From Oscillospiraceae bacterium (GTDB lineage: Bacteria > Bacillota > Clostridia > Oscillospirales > CAG-272): a stretch of DNA of 64,000 nucleotides. The first letter of the stretch is position 1; every line of letters begins with the position of its first letter. The position numbers and the translations under genes were made by a program. Where the stretch lies: positions 124,001 to 188,000 of the forward strand of contig SVTL01000002.1 in the NCBI GenBank assembly GCA_015063795.1, written 5' to 3'. The notes under the pieces are model-generated. The model did not search any database. It had not been told where the DNA came from and saw only the letters and a list, made by a program, of their open reading frames with translations. Below, in pieces: positions 17,569-26,953 of this stretch.

Positions 17569-18759
17569 ATGCTCAAAAAAGCCTATCACGCCCTGCGGGA
17601 GCGTTTCTCGCTGTTTGCCATCGTTATTTTTCATCTTTTTGTTGTTACTGTCCTTTTCCATATCGCCTTTTTCCTTTTCCCGCAATTCGCCGATCTTTTC
17701 AATCGCTTTCCTTCCTCGGTGCTGCGGGCTTTTCTGTCTTATGTGACCTATCTGCTGCCCTTTTCGCTGGCGGAAACGGTGATCCTTTTTCTTCCGTTTG
17801 CCGTAATCGGTTTGATCGTGATCAGCATAAACGTCATGCGTGTGGAGGACAATAAGAGCAAAAAGGAACAAGAAACGCTGAGCGACGAGGAGCTTGAGGC
17901 GTTGGAAAAGCGCGTGAGAACGGCGGAAAAGCGCAGCGTGCGCTATCTGGGAAACCTGTTTGCCGCCGTCCTGCTGTTTTATATCGCCTTTGTGCTCACC
18001 TTTGCCCCTGCCTATCAGGGGACAACGCTGGATGAGAAGCTGGATATCCCGAGGGATGCGGTCAGCGCCGAGGAGCTGCACCGTACCGCCCGCATTCTGG
18101 TGAGCAAGATGGACGCGGTTCTCGACGAGATCGATTTCTTTCATCAGGGGGCCAGCATCATGCCCTATTCGCGGGAGGAGATGAACGACAAGCTGAACGA
18201 GGCCTATCGCAAGGCTTCGGAGCGGTATGACTTCCTGCCGGTTCTGAATTCGCGCTTAAAGTACATCGCCATGAGCGATCTGATGACCTACACGCACATT
18301 TCGGGTGTTTACAGCTATTATACGGGGGAGGCCAACATCAACCTCAACTACCCCGATTACACCATTCCCTTTACCGCCGCCCATGAAATGGCGCACCAGA
18401 GGGGCGTTGCCCGCGAGGAGGAGGCCAGCTTCACCGCATTCCTTGTCTGCAACGAGAGCGACGATCCCTATATCCGTTACAGCGCCTATCTGAGCGTGTA
18501 TGAGTATGTGACCTCTGCGTTATACTCAGCCTCGCCGCAGCTGTATTCCGACCTGCTGGCCGAGGTGGATCTCCGCATCCGTTATGAGCAGGTGGCGTTC
18601 AGCAAGTTCTTCAAGCAGTATGCCGATTCCACCGCCAGCAAGATCAGCGGTGCGGTCAACGATACCTACCTGAAAATGCAGGGGCAGACCGAGGGAGAAA
18701 AGTCGTACAATCTCGTGGTCGATCTGGCCGTTGCCTATTACATCGGAGGAAACGAATGA
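17569..18759 (+). CDS. Polytopic membrane zinc-metallopeptidase-like protein (DUF3810-type)
   Basis: N-terminal TM segments and HEMAHQRGVAREEEASF metallopeptidase motif. Confidence 0.8.
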   Translation: MLKKAYHALRERFSLFAIVIFHLFVVTVLFHIAFFLFPQFADLFNRFPSSVLRAFLSYVTYLLPFSLAETVILFLPFAVIGLIVISINVMRVEDNKSKKEQETLSDEELEALEKRVRTAEKRSVRYLGNLFAAVLLFYIAFVLTFAPAYQGTTLDEKLDIPRDAVSAEELHRTARILVSKMDAVLDEIDFFHQGASIMPYSREEMNDKLNEAYRKASERYDFLPVLNSRLKYIAMSDLMTYTHISGVYSYYTGEANINLNYPDYTIPFTAAHEMAHQRGVAREEEASFTAFLVCNESDDPYIRYSAYLSVYEYVTSALYSASPQLYSDLLAEVDLRIRYEQVAFSKFFKQYADSTASKISGAVNDTYLKMQGQTEGEKSYNLVVDLAVAYYIGGNE

Positions 18760-19889
18760 GCAGAAAACAAGCCGCGATCCTGATTGCCGCGCTGTTGCTG
18801 GCGCTGTCGGCGGTCTTTCTCATCAGTGTAAGCGGAGCGGAGGACCTGCCCACCATGTTCTGCAACGATGAGGCATGGGAAGGGGAGGAGCGTTTCGGCT
18901 TTGAGCGGATCTTTTCTCAGTATTACCTGCCCGTGTCCATGTTCGAGGCCATCGATGGCGTGGAGGTCAAGGAAAACACCCGCTTAGGCACGCTTCTCAT
19001 CAGCTACGGCAACCGTTACATCTCCTTTGACACGGATTCGAATTTTGCCTACACCGAGCAGGACGGCAGCTTCTTTCTGCGGACCTACCTGCTCAAGGGC
19101 GGTGAGCGGTATGTTCAGGCCGAGTCGGTCTGCCGCGCATTGGGGCTGACCTTTGAGGTGTCCGAAGCGCACGGAGCGGTCCGCATCCGCGACAACACGA
19201 CAAGTCAAACCATCGATCAGCTGATCGCCTCGTATCAAACGCAAACGCTTCCGCCGCAGCAGACGGAGGATCCGACACCGACCGTTCCCGTCCTGCCGTC
19301 CGAGACGAAAAATGTGTATCTTTTCTTCGATGGTCTTCCTGCCAATCCCAAAGCGGTTCTGGCGGCATTGGAAGAGCACGGCGCGAAAGCCACCTTCTTT
19401 TTGGAGGCGGGAGATCTGAAAGGAAACGTCACGCAGCTGACCGAGCTGATCGCGAGCGGACACGCCGTCGGCCTTTCCACGGCTGACGGTAAGCCTGCGG
19501 CAAGCACCGAAAAGCTGATCGCTTCGCTTCATGAGCAGAACGAGATGCTCTTCCGCGCGCTGAAGACCAAAACGCGCCTGTTCCATATGCCATACGGTGC
19601 GAACGGACGCACGGTCGTTAACGAAGCGACCGACCGCGCGCTGGCTTCGGACGGATTTTTGCTTTGCCATTCGACCATCGATGTGTGGGATGAGCATGCC
19701 GCTTACACGCCCGCGCAGATCACCGCCCGCGTGCTGAGCGAGATGCTGGAGAGTGACCGTCTTGTTCTCCGCTTCGGCAACGGCATGCACACGCAGGCGG
19801 TTTTGGAAGGGATCTTGCAGTATCTTTCGCAGAACGCACAGGGCTATCGGCTTTGCGCGATGGACTATTCCTCATACGAGCCGTATTGA
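18756..19889 (+). CDS. Exported protein with stalk-like N-terminal region and degenerate polysaccharide deacetylase (NodB) fold domain
   Basis: Signal peptide; AVLAALEEHGAKATFFLEAG and MPYGANG match the NodB fold, but the DD and HxxxH metal motifs are absent. Confidence 0.7.
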   Translation: MSRKQAAILIAALLLALSAVFLISVSGAEDLPTMFCNDEAWEGEERFGFERIFSQYYLPVSMFEAIDGVEVKENTRLGTLLISYGNRYISFDTDSNFAYTEQDGSFFLRTYLLKGGERYVQAESVCRALGLTFEVSEAHGAVRIRDNTTSQTIDQLIASYQTQTLPPQQTEDPTPTVPVLPSETKNVYLFFDGLPANPKAVLAALEEHGAKATFFLEAGDLKGNVTQLTELIASGHAVGLSTADGKPAASTEKLIASLHEQNEMLFRALKTKTRLFHMPYGANGRTVVNEATDRALASDGFLLCHSTIDVWDEHAAYTPAQITARVLSEMLESDRLVLRFGNGMHTQAVLEGILQYLSQNAQGYRLCAMDYSSYEPY

Positions 19890-19926
19890 CGGCTAACATG
19901 ATTTTGTTTCTTGAAAGGGAAAGACA

Positions 19927-20637
19927 GTGAACGAGAAAAAGAAAATTCTGATTGTGGAAGACGAAAAGAACATTGCCAATTTGCTGGCGTTCAACCTGAT
20001 GCAGAACGGCTATGATTTTGATATTGCCTCCGACGGCGAAATGGGGCTGAAAAAGGCGCTGGCAGGCGATCACGACCTGATCCTGCTGGATCTGATGCTG
20101 CCCAAGATGGACGGCTTTGAGGTCTGCAAGAAGCTGCGCGAGAAGAAGACCACGCCTGTGATCATCGTCACCGCGAGAGAAGAAGAGGTGGATAAGATCC
20201 TCGGCTTTGACATCGGCGCGGACGATTATGTGACCAAGCCCTTTTCCATCAATGTGCTGATGGCGCGCATCAAGGCCAACATCCGCCGCTATGCCAACGA
20301 GGTCATCGAAAAGCCCACCCCCGAGCAGAGCGAGGAGCAGAAGATCGTCATCCGCGATATGGTCATCGATCCCGAAAAGTATCTGGTCACCAACAAGGGA
20401 ACGCCCATTTCTCTGACCAAAAAGGAATACGAGCTGCTGGCTTATCTGGCCTCCAACCGCAACAAGCCCTTCACCCGTGAGGAGCTTCTGGAGCAGGTGT
20501 GGGGGTATGAGGATTTTTACGGCGACATCCGCACCGTGGACGTGACCATCCGCCGTCTGCGCGAGAAGCTGGAGCTGGATCCCTCCCGCCCCGAATATCT
20601 GATGACCAAGCGCGGCGTCGGATATTACATCAGCTGA
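19927..20637 (+). CDS. walR: OmpR/PhoB-family response regulator, WalR (YycF)-like
   Basis: LIVEDEKNIANLL, LLDLMLPKMDG, receiver Lys VTKPFS, winged-helix GDIRTVDVTIRRLREKLE; followed by WalK/YycH/YycI-like genes; GTG start. Confidence 0.88.
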   Translation: MNEKKKILIVEDEKNIANLLAFNLMQNGYDFDIASDGEMGLKKALAGDHDLILLDLMLPKMDGFEVCKKLREKKTTPVIIVTAREEEVDKILGFDIGADDYVTKPFSINVLMARIKANIRRYANEVIEKPTPEQSEEQKIVIRDMVIDPEKYLVTNKGTPISLTKKEYELLAYLASNRNKPFTREELLEQVWGYEDFYGDIRTVDVTIRRLREKLELDPSRPEYLMTKRGVGYYIS

Positions 20638-20647
20638 GCGAACTGCC

Positions 20648-22441
20648 ATGTACAGAAGCATTTATTTTAAGATCGTATCCATCTTTGCCGTGTTTATGGT
20701 CACGGTCATGGTGGTGGTGACGGCGGTGCTGATCAACGGCGTGTTCGGCTTTTATACCAACGAATTTGTTGCACAGCTCGATGCCCATTTCAAAGAGGGA
20801 GCCCAGCTTCGCAGCGACCTGGAGAGTGCGCTGTCCGATGAGTCGTATGCCGCTCTGCAGAAGGATGTGCTGACAGCGTACAGCACCGCGCTGGGGATCG
20901 ACGATTACCGCCATTTCTATATCTGCGACCAAAACGGAACCCGGTTGGAGTCTTCAACGGCCGATGCCGGCTATCTGCAGAAAACGCCAAATTTGCTTCG
21001 CGCCATGAACGGAGAAATCGGCGTTGAGCAGACATGGGGCTCGCTTCATACCGACTATGCCGTTCCGCTGAGCAACGGCAGCCGCAGCTGCATCATCTAT
21101 ATCTACGACACTCAGGAGGAAATGGAGGCTCTTGCCTGGCAGATCTTCACCATCATTCTGCAGGCGCTCCTCATCGGCTTGATCATTGCCGTCATCCTGT
21201 CTTTTGTGCTGTCCAAAGCCATCACCGCCCCCATTCAGAACATCACCCGCGGCGCCAATCGGATCGCCAAGGGCGAATTTTCCCAAAAGCTGGTCTCATA
21301 CAGCAACGATGAGATCGGTGTGCTGACCGACACGTTCAACGACATGAGCAGCGTTCTGAAAAACACGCTGGACGAGGTGTCGGGCGAGCGTGAGAAGCTG
21401 GAGACCGTCTTCTCCTATCTGCAGGATGCGGTGCTGGCTTTTACCGTGGACGGACGCATTCTGAACATCAACAAGAGCGCCGTTGCGCTTCTGGGGCGCA
21501 GCTACAACGAAAATCTCAGCTTTGACCGCTTCCTGGAGCTGCTCGACATCGGCTATGTAAGGGACTACATAGAGAACGGAGAGGACAACGGCGGACAGTT
21601 CACTCTGCGCGATGTGGTTTTCGACGATAAGGCTCTGGATATCAACATCGGCCGGCTCCGCTACATCGAGGACAAGCAGATCCGTGAGGGCACGATCGCC
21701 GTCATCCACGACATCACCGCCCGCTATGAGCTGGACAAGGCGCAAAGAGAGTTTGTGGCCAATGTGTCTCACGAGCTCCGCACGCCGCTGACCAGCATCA
21801 AGGGCGCCACCGAAACGCTTCTCATGTACCCTGATATGAATGCCGATATGCGGGACAATTTCCTGAATATGGCGGTGGAGGAGTGCAACCGTATGCTCCG
21901 CATCGTTATGGACCTGCTGACGCTGTCCCGTCTGGATAACCATAAGACCAAATGGAAGGTGGCCCGCTTTGACCTGAAGCAGACGCTGATCCACATCTGC
22001 CAGGTGATGCAGGTGGAGTCGGCGGCGCACCGCCATTCGCTCCGTCTGACCGTCCCCGAGAGCCTGCCCGAGATGGTTGGCGATGCCGAGCGCATCGAGC
22101 AGGTTTTGATCAACATTTTGTCCAACGCCGTCAAATATACGCCGGACGGCGGCGAGATCGAGGTGTCTGCCGAGCACCGTGACGGCTTCACCGCCGTTTC
22201 CATTCAGGACAACGGCATCGGCATTCCGGCTGAGGATCTGCCCCGCCTGTTTGAGCGCTTCTACCGCGTGGAAAAGGCGCGCACGTCCGAGATGGGCGGA
22301 ACCGGCTTGGGGCTGGCCATCGCCAAAGAGATCATTGCCGCCCACGGAGGAAGCATCAACATTTCCAGCGAAGTGGGGAAGGGTACGCTGGTCACCATCA
22401 CGCTCCCCCTCGATTCCAAGCTCAAAGGAGAAGAGAATTGA
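20648..22441 (+). CDS. walK: Sensor histidine kinase, WalK (YycG)-like
   Basis: Two TM segments, HAMP, PAS, FVANVSHELRTPLTSIKGATETLL H-box, GGTGLGLAIAKEI. Confidence 0.9.
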   Translation: MYRSIYFKIVSIFAVFMVTVMVVVTAVLINGVFGFYTNEFVAQLDAHFKEGAQLRSDLESALSDESYAALQKDVLTAYSTALGIDDYRHFYICDQNGTRLESSTADAGYLQKTPNLLRAMNGEIGVEQTWGSLHTDYAVPLSNGSRSCIIYIYDTQEEMEALAWQIFTIILQALLIGLIIAVILSFVLSKAITAPIQNITRGANRIAKGEFSQKLVSYSNDEIGVLTDTFNDMSSVLKNTLDEVSGEREKLETVFSYLQDAVLAFTVDGRILNINKSAVALLGRSYNENLSFDRFLELLDIGYVRDYIENGEDNGGQFTLRDVVFDDKALDINIGRLRYIEDKQIREGTIAVIHDITARYELDKAQREFVANVSHELRTPLTSIKGATETLLMYPDMNADMRDNFLNMAVEECNRMLRIVMDLLTLSRLDNHKTKWKVARFDLKQTLIHICQVMQVESAAHRHSLRLTVPESLPEMVGDAERIEQVLINILSNAVKYTPDGGEIEVSAEHRDGFTAVSIQDNGIGIPAEDLPRLFERFYRVEKARTSEMGGTGLGLAIAKEIIAAHGGSINISSEVGKGTLVTITLPLDSKLKGEEN

Positions 22442-23880
22442 AGCGCAAATCCGTCGAAAGCGTCAAAACGCTGCTGGTTCTTGTGCTGTTCATCGCCATG
22501 ATGATGCTGGCGCTGATCTATGTGCTGGAGCTGCGGCAGTCGAGACTGAAGGGGCAGAACATCCCCTTTGACAAAATGTGGATCTTCCGCAACGAAGAGA
22601 ACGCGCTGGCCGACAGCATGGCACGCGCGGATCTTGTCATGCCCGAATTCATCGGCTTCCGCAATTCCATGGGACGCATGGCGGGGGTGTCGGGCGACAG
22701 CGAGACGGTGAAAACGCTTTATAAGCAGATCGCGCCTCACATCGGCCGCTACATCGGAAGCGGATACCGCTGTACGCTTCTGGAGCATGAGGAGGGTGCC
22801 GCCCGTTGGCTTGAGGCGAAAACGGCTTCCCGCTTCATTTATATCAAGTATCACAGCGAGCTTCCCTCGGCGCTGATCCATATGTTTTCCTCCGAGGAAA
22901 CGCTGTCATCTCCGGGTGCGATCGCGGAGGGCGAGGTGTTTTTTCTCTCCGAGCTGTTTCTCACCATCGGCGACCGCGGCGTTACCACCGTTCTTGCCAA
23001 GGGGAGCGGCGGCTATGCCGAATTTTCCCCCTCCGAGGCGGATAACGAGCTGTTTTTTGACCTTTCTCTGCTGGATGCATATACTGGAAGCAGGAATCTT
23101 GTTCCTTTTTCCTTCCATGAGGGGCATTCCTTTGTCAGCGAAACGGCCTATGTCTCATCGAGACAGCCTTCGGCATACCGTCTTCACATCGAGCCCGGAC
23201 ACAGCCAATCCCTGCGCGAGGAGGGCGAGACCAACGCCAACCTGCTTCGTCTGTTCGGCTTCAATCCCGAGTTGGTCAGTCAGTACAGCGAGCCGAACGG
23301 CTCTGTTGTATATGTATCCACCGAAGCGCGCATGGAGATGACACAGGACGGTCAGATCCTGTATACCGCCAACGACGGCAACGGCATCGCCTTCGAGAAC
23401 CTTTTTCATTACGGTCCCGGAAGCGGCGTTTATGATGTGTATGAGAGCATCAAATCGGTGGTATCGCTGGCCGAATCGCTGTATGGCTCGCGCTACATGC
23501 TCTGGAACAGCGGCTATCTGCTGATCACAGGCATACGCACCGAGGCAGACGGCGCGATTACACTGGATCTGGATCTGTTTTACGATAACATTCTTTTGTA
23601 TTTCGGTCAGGATCGCCATGCCGCCTCCTTTACCTTCCGCGACGGACGGATTCTGCATGCCTCTCTGGATGCGTTCGCTTTTTCTTTAAGCGAAAGGAGA
23701 GAGACGGTCGTCTCCTCGGAATGGATTTTGCGAAACGCCGATCCGGCGATGATGGGCGAGGGAAGCACGATGTCGCTTTTGTATGATGTCAGCGATAAGA
23801 ACAGCAGCAGTTCCATTTCGGTCTGCTGGGCGTTCCGCCGTGTCGGTGCAGACGGGGAGGGCAGCGATGAATTGGAATAA
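22438..23880 (+). CDS. YycH-like two-component system accessory protein
   Basis: Position after WalK, single N-terminal TM, two-domain extracellular architecture; TTG start, ATTGA overlap. Confidence 0.65.
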   Translation: MKRKSVESVKTLLVLVLFIAMMMLALIYVLELRQSRLKGQNIPFDKMWIFRNEENALADSMARADLVMPEFIGFRNSMGRMAGVSGDSETVKTLYKQIAPHIGRYIGSGYRCTLLEHEEGAARWLEAKTASRFIYIKYHSELPSALIHMFSSEETLSSPGAIAEGEVFFLSELFLTIGDRGVTTVLAKGSGGYAEFSPSEADNELFFDLSLLDAYTGSRNLVPFSFHEGHSFVSETAYVSSRQPSAYRLHIEPGHSQSLREEGETNANLLRLFGFNPELVSQYSEPNGSVVYVSTEARMEMTQDGQILYTANDGNGIAFENLFHYGPGSGVYDVYESIKSVVSLAESLYGSRYMLWNSGYLLITGIRTEADGAITLDLDLFYDNILLYFGQDRHAASFTFRDGRILHASLDAFAFSLSERRETVVSSEWILRNADPAMMGEGSTMSLLYDVSDKNSSSSISVCWAFRRVGADGEGSDELE

Positions 23881-24802
23881 TGTGAAGACACTCCTGATCG
23901 TTCTGCTGCTGGCGGCCAATGTGTTTTTCGGCGCTTTGCTGGTTTTGCAGAAGATCAACACCGATTATATCCGCGAGGAGACAGTGGACCATGCAATCAC
24001 CCTGCTTCGGAAAAGCGGGATCGGGATCGAAAAGGATGCCGTTCCCAGAGCCAAGAATCAAAACCGCTTTGCGGTGGGACATTTTGACGATTCCTATTAT
24101 GAGCAGACCGTTTCGGCCATCACAGACGATGCCTCGTATGTGACGCGCACCACCGTCAACGGCATGATCGTTCAGCTGCAGGAGAGCAAGGCCGTGTTTG
24201 AATTCATCGAGCCGTTTGCCTTCTTCTATGAGAACGGAAGCGAAAACGGAGCTTTGGTCAAGGAGATGTTTGCCTCCGATTCCTTTGTTCTGCCTTTTTC
24301 TGAAACTGAGGAAAAGAAAACGGTTTTGAGTCAGAAGCAAGAAAAGGCGATGGAGCGTTTCCTGTTGGGAGTGGATGAGACAGGCGGGTATGAACTGAGT
24401 CTCATCGGTCTTTATGAGGATGCAGACAATGGCTTTGTGTATGCAAAGGCTGAGCAGAAACGAAGCGGATCGGCTATCGGCGGAAACGAGGCCATCTGTG
24501 TGTTCGACGGTGACGCTCTGGTCTATGCGGAGGGAAACTGGATCTTCCGCGGCATCGACGAAGCCTATACCGTGGATCTCTACGACCAGATCGATGCACT
24601 TTTCTTTGAAAAGCAGTATGCGGAGCAGAATGTGTCGGAATGGAACGAATCGGTGGAGATCGCTTCGGTGGAAAGCCATTACAGTCTGTTCTGGAACAAC
24701 CTGAAAACCGAATTCTACCTCGTTCCCTCCTGGAAGATCCTGTATACCGGCGGGGAAGAGCGGATCTATAATGCCGTCAACGGCAATTTGTACACAAAAT
24801 AA
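23867..24802 (+). CDS. YycI-like two-component system accessory protein
   Basis: MNWNNVKTLLIVLLLAANVFFGALL N-terminal anchor typical of YycI; internal ATG at 23867 preferred. Confidence 0.72.
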   Translation: MNWNNVKTLLIVLLLAANVFFGALLVLQKINTDYIREETVDHAITLLRKSGIGIEKDAVPRAKNQNRFAVGHFDDSYYEQTVSAITDDASYVTRTTVNGMIVQLQESKAVFEFIEPFAFFYENGSENGALVKEMFASDSFVLPFSETEEKKTVLSQKQEKAMERFLLGVDETGGYELSLIGLYEDADNGFVYAKAEQKRSGSAIGGNEAICVFDGDALVYAEGNWIFRGIDEAYTVDLYDQIDALFFEKQYAEQNVSEWNESVEIASVESHYSLFWNNLKTEFYLVPSWKILYTGGEERIYNAVNGNLYTK

Positions 24803-24857
24803 AGCAGCTTTCATATCCTTGCAGTTGTAAAAAAACTGTAAATATTTTTACACTCTG

Positions 24858-24886
24858 TTTCAATCTCCATATGAATATGGTATAAT
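24858..24886 (+). promoter_or_regulatory. Promoter upstream of murA
   Basis: TATAAT preceded by ATATGG, weak -35 (tttcaa) at 17 bp. Confidence 0.45.
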
Positions 24887-24999
24887 AAGCGGAGAGTATA
24901 TGTCAGATTCTGCGCTTTTTGCGGCCGCAGCGAAAAGCGATTTATCATATAGTTTTTTATGAACATTTGCAGCGCGGCAGACAGGAGTCTTGTGGGTTA

Positions 25000-26286
25000 A
25001 TGGAGAAAATTGTAATCAACGGAGGCAAGCCGCTGTACGGAAACATCGAAGTCAGCGGCATGAAAAACGCAGCGCTTCCGATTATTTTTGCCAATATACT
25101 TGTGGAAGACAAGTGTGTGATCGAAAATGTGCCGAACATCAGCGATGTCAGCAGGGCATTGGAGATTCTCGCGGCCATGGGCGCGCACATCCGCCGTCTT
25201 TCCAAAACCGTGGTGGAGATCGATTCCACGGGCATCCGCATGGGCAAATCGCCTTTTGAGCTGGTCCGCAAGATGCGCGGCTCGTATTACATCATCGGCG
25301 CGGAGCTGGGGCGCTTCGGCTCGTCCTATGTAGCCTATCCGGGCGGATGTGATTTCGGCGTCCGCCCCATCGATCAGCACATCAAGGCCTTTGAGCTGTT
25401 GGGCACCAGCCTGAACATCGAGGGCGGATATATCGATGCCCGCACCAACGGCGGGCTGATCGGAAGCCAGATCTTTTTCGATGTGGTGTCGGTGGGTGCC
25501 ACCATCAATGCCATGATCGCCGCGGTGCGTGCCAAGGGCATGACCGTTATCGAAAATGCGGCAAGAGAGCCCCATGTGGTGGATCTTGCCAACTTCCTCA
25601 ACACCTGCGGTGCCAACATCACCGGCGCGGGAACCGATGTGATCAAGATCAAGGGTGTTCCGAAGCTTCACGGCTGTAATTACGCCATCATTCCCGATAT
25701 GATCGAGGCGGGTACCTTCATGCTGGCCGCCGCCGCCACCTCGGGCAGTCTTCGCATCAATAACGTCATCCCCAAGCATCTGGAATCCATTTCGGCCAAG
25801 CTGATCGAGATGGGCGCCAGCGTGGTGGAGGGCGATGATTTTGTGATCGTTTCCAGAAACGGTCCGCTGAACAAGGTCAACATCAAAACCCTGCCTTATC
25901 CCGGCTTCCCCACCGATATGAATCCGCAGATCTGCGTGCTTCTCTGTCTGGCGAAGGGAACCAGCCTTCTCAACGAGGGCGTGTGGGATAACCGCTTCCG
26001 TTATGTGGAAGAGCTGAAGCGCATGGGTGCATCGATCAAGGTGGACGGGCGAACCGCCATTGTGGACGGCGAAACCGATTTTTCGGGGGCCACCGTCCGT
26101 GCCGTGGACCTTCGTGCCGGAATCGCCATGGTGATCGCCGGACTGACGGCACGCGGCGTCACCGAGATCGAGGACATCTATCACATCGAGCGCGGTTACG
26201 ACAATGTGGTCGCCAAGCTTCAGGCGGTGGGCGCGGACATCACCAAAAAGACCATGCCCCCCATGCCCAAAGAGGAATTGGCATAA
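25000..26286 (+). CDS. murA: UDP-N-acetylglucosamine 1-carboxyvinyltransferase
   Basis: INGGKPLYGNIEVSGMKNAALPI, GGCDFGVRPIDQHIK, PYPGFPTDMNPQ motifs; ATG at 25000. Confidence 0.95.
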   Translation: MEKIVINGGKPLYGNIEVSGMKNAALPIIFANILVEDKCVIENVPNISDVSRALEILAAMGAHIRRLSKTVVEIDSTGIRMGKSPFELVRKMRGSYYIIGAELGRFGSSYVAYPGGCDFGVRPIDQHIKAFELLGTSLNIEGGYIDARTNGGLIGSQIFFDVVSVGATINAMIAAVRAKGMTVIENAAREPHVVDLANFLNTCGANITGAGTDVIKIKGVPKLHGCNYAIIPDMIEAGTFMLAAAATSGSLRINNVIPKHLESISAKLIEMGASVVEGDDFVIVSRNGPLNKVNIKTLPYPGFPTDMNPQICVLLCLAKGTSLLNEGVWDNRFRYVEELKRMGASIKVDGRTAIVDGETDFSGATVRAVDLRAGIAMVIAGLTARGVTEIEDIYHIERGYDNVVAKLQAVGADITKKTMPPMPKEELA

Positions 26287-26304
26287 AATCAAACAGCAAA
26301 AAAG

Positions 26305-26334
26305 AACGTGCGTTGTTTTGCGGCAACGCACGTT
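26305..26334. terminator. Strong hairpin after murA
   Basis: Perfect 11-bp stem aacgtgcgttg/caacgcacgtt; only a short T run follows. Confidence 0.55.
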
Positions 26335-26377
26335 TGTAACATAGAGCGATCCTTTGCAGATCAAACGGAGGAACAAC

Positions 26378-26749
26378 ATGGACAAGGTTACCTATTTTGG
26401 ATGCTACGATTACACCGAGGAGTGGTATATGGTCGAGATGCAGATCGGCGTCTCCACCAACGAGATCGTGTGGGAGGAGTTTGTTTGTCCGCAGAGCATC
26501 ATGCCGTCCCACGCCTGGCCGCGAGCCTATCTGCCCCAGTACCTGAACGAGGAGGGTACGGCGCGCATCTGTGACATCTACCAGGAGCCGGACGAGCCGA
26601 TTTCGCCTGCGCGCGTGGTCTTTTTCATCTACCGCCATAACCTGCCCGACTCGCTTTTGAAAACGCCCTATGGCGACTTTGATCTGAAGCCGGCCGGTGA
26701 GATCCCCGAGCGCCTTGTGGATCACGTGGAATTCGATTGGTTTGATTGA
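26378..26749 (+). CDS. Small cytosolic protein of unknown function
   Basis: 123-aa ORF with ATG after ggagg RBS; no recognised family. Confidence 0.65.
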   Translation: MDKVTYFGCYDYTEEWYMVEMQIGVSTNEIVWEEFVCPQSIMPSHAWPRAYLPQYLNEEGTARICDIYQEPDEPISPARVVFFIYRHNLPDSLLKTPYGDFDLKPAGEIPERLVDHVEFDWFD

Positions 26750-26890
26750 AGCGCGATGCTTTGATCTGCGTGATCGAAGAGGAAGCTTTGACCGGTTTGA
26801 TTGAAGCGGAAGCTTTGACCGATTTGCCCAAATCAAACTTTGAACGGTTCGATTTTGACGCTTGATCCTCTTGATTGAAACGTGATGCTT
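26739..26890 (+). repeat. Degenerate tandem repeat, ~27-bp unit
   Basis: Units at 26739, 26767, 26794, 26821, 26846, 26869; ggaagctttgacc core in units 2 and 3, decaying outwards. Confidence 0.75.
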
Positions 26891-26901
26891 AACGAAAAAA
26901 C

Positions 26902-26937
26902 AAAAACCTCTTGCCGTTTTTTGACAAGAGGTTTTTT
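26902..26937. terminator. Bidirectional terminator
   Basis: aaaaacctcttg/caagaggtttttt stem-loop with A and T tracts on both sides. Confidence 0.85.
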
Positions 26938-26953
26938 GCATGCTTTGGAAAAA

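Noticed and set aside
26846-26868. ggttcgattttgacgcttgatcc resembling a tRNA T-arm
   Set aside because: No acceptor/anticodon arms can be built; it is a decayed unit of the tandem repeat.
26240-26941. 233-aa minus-strand ORF with NRSKLPL repeats as a repeat-containing protein gene
   Set aside because: Overlaps murA end, the orphan gene and two terminator-like hairpins; the repeats are explained by the DNA-level tandem array. Kept only as a note in the repeat finding.
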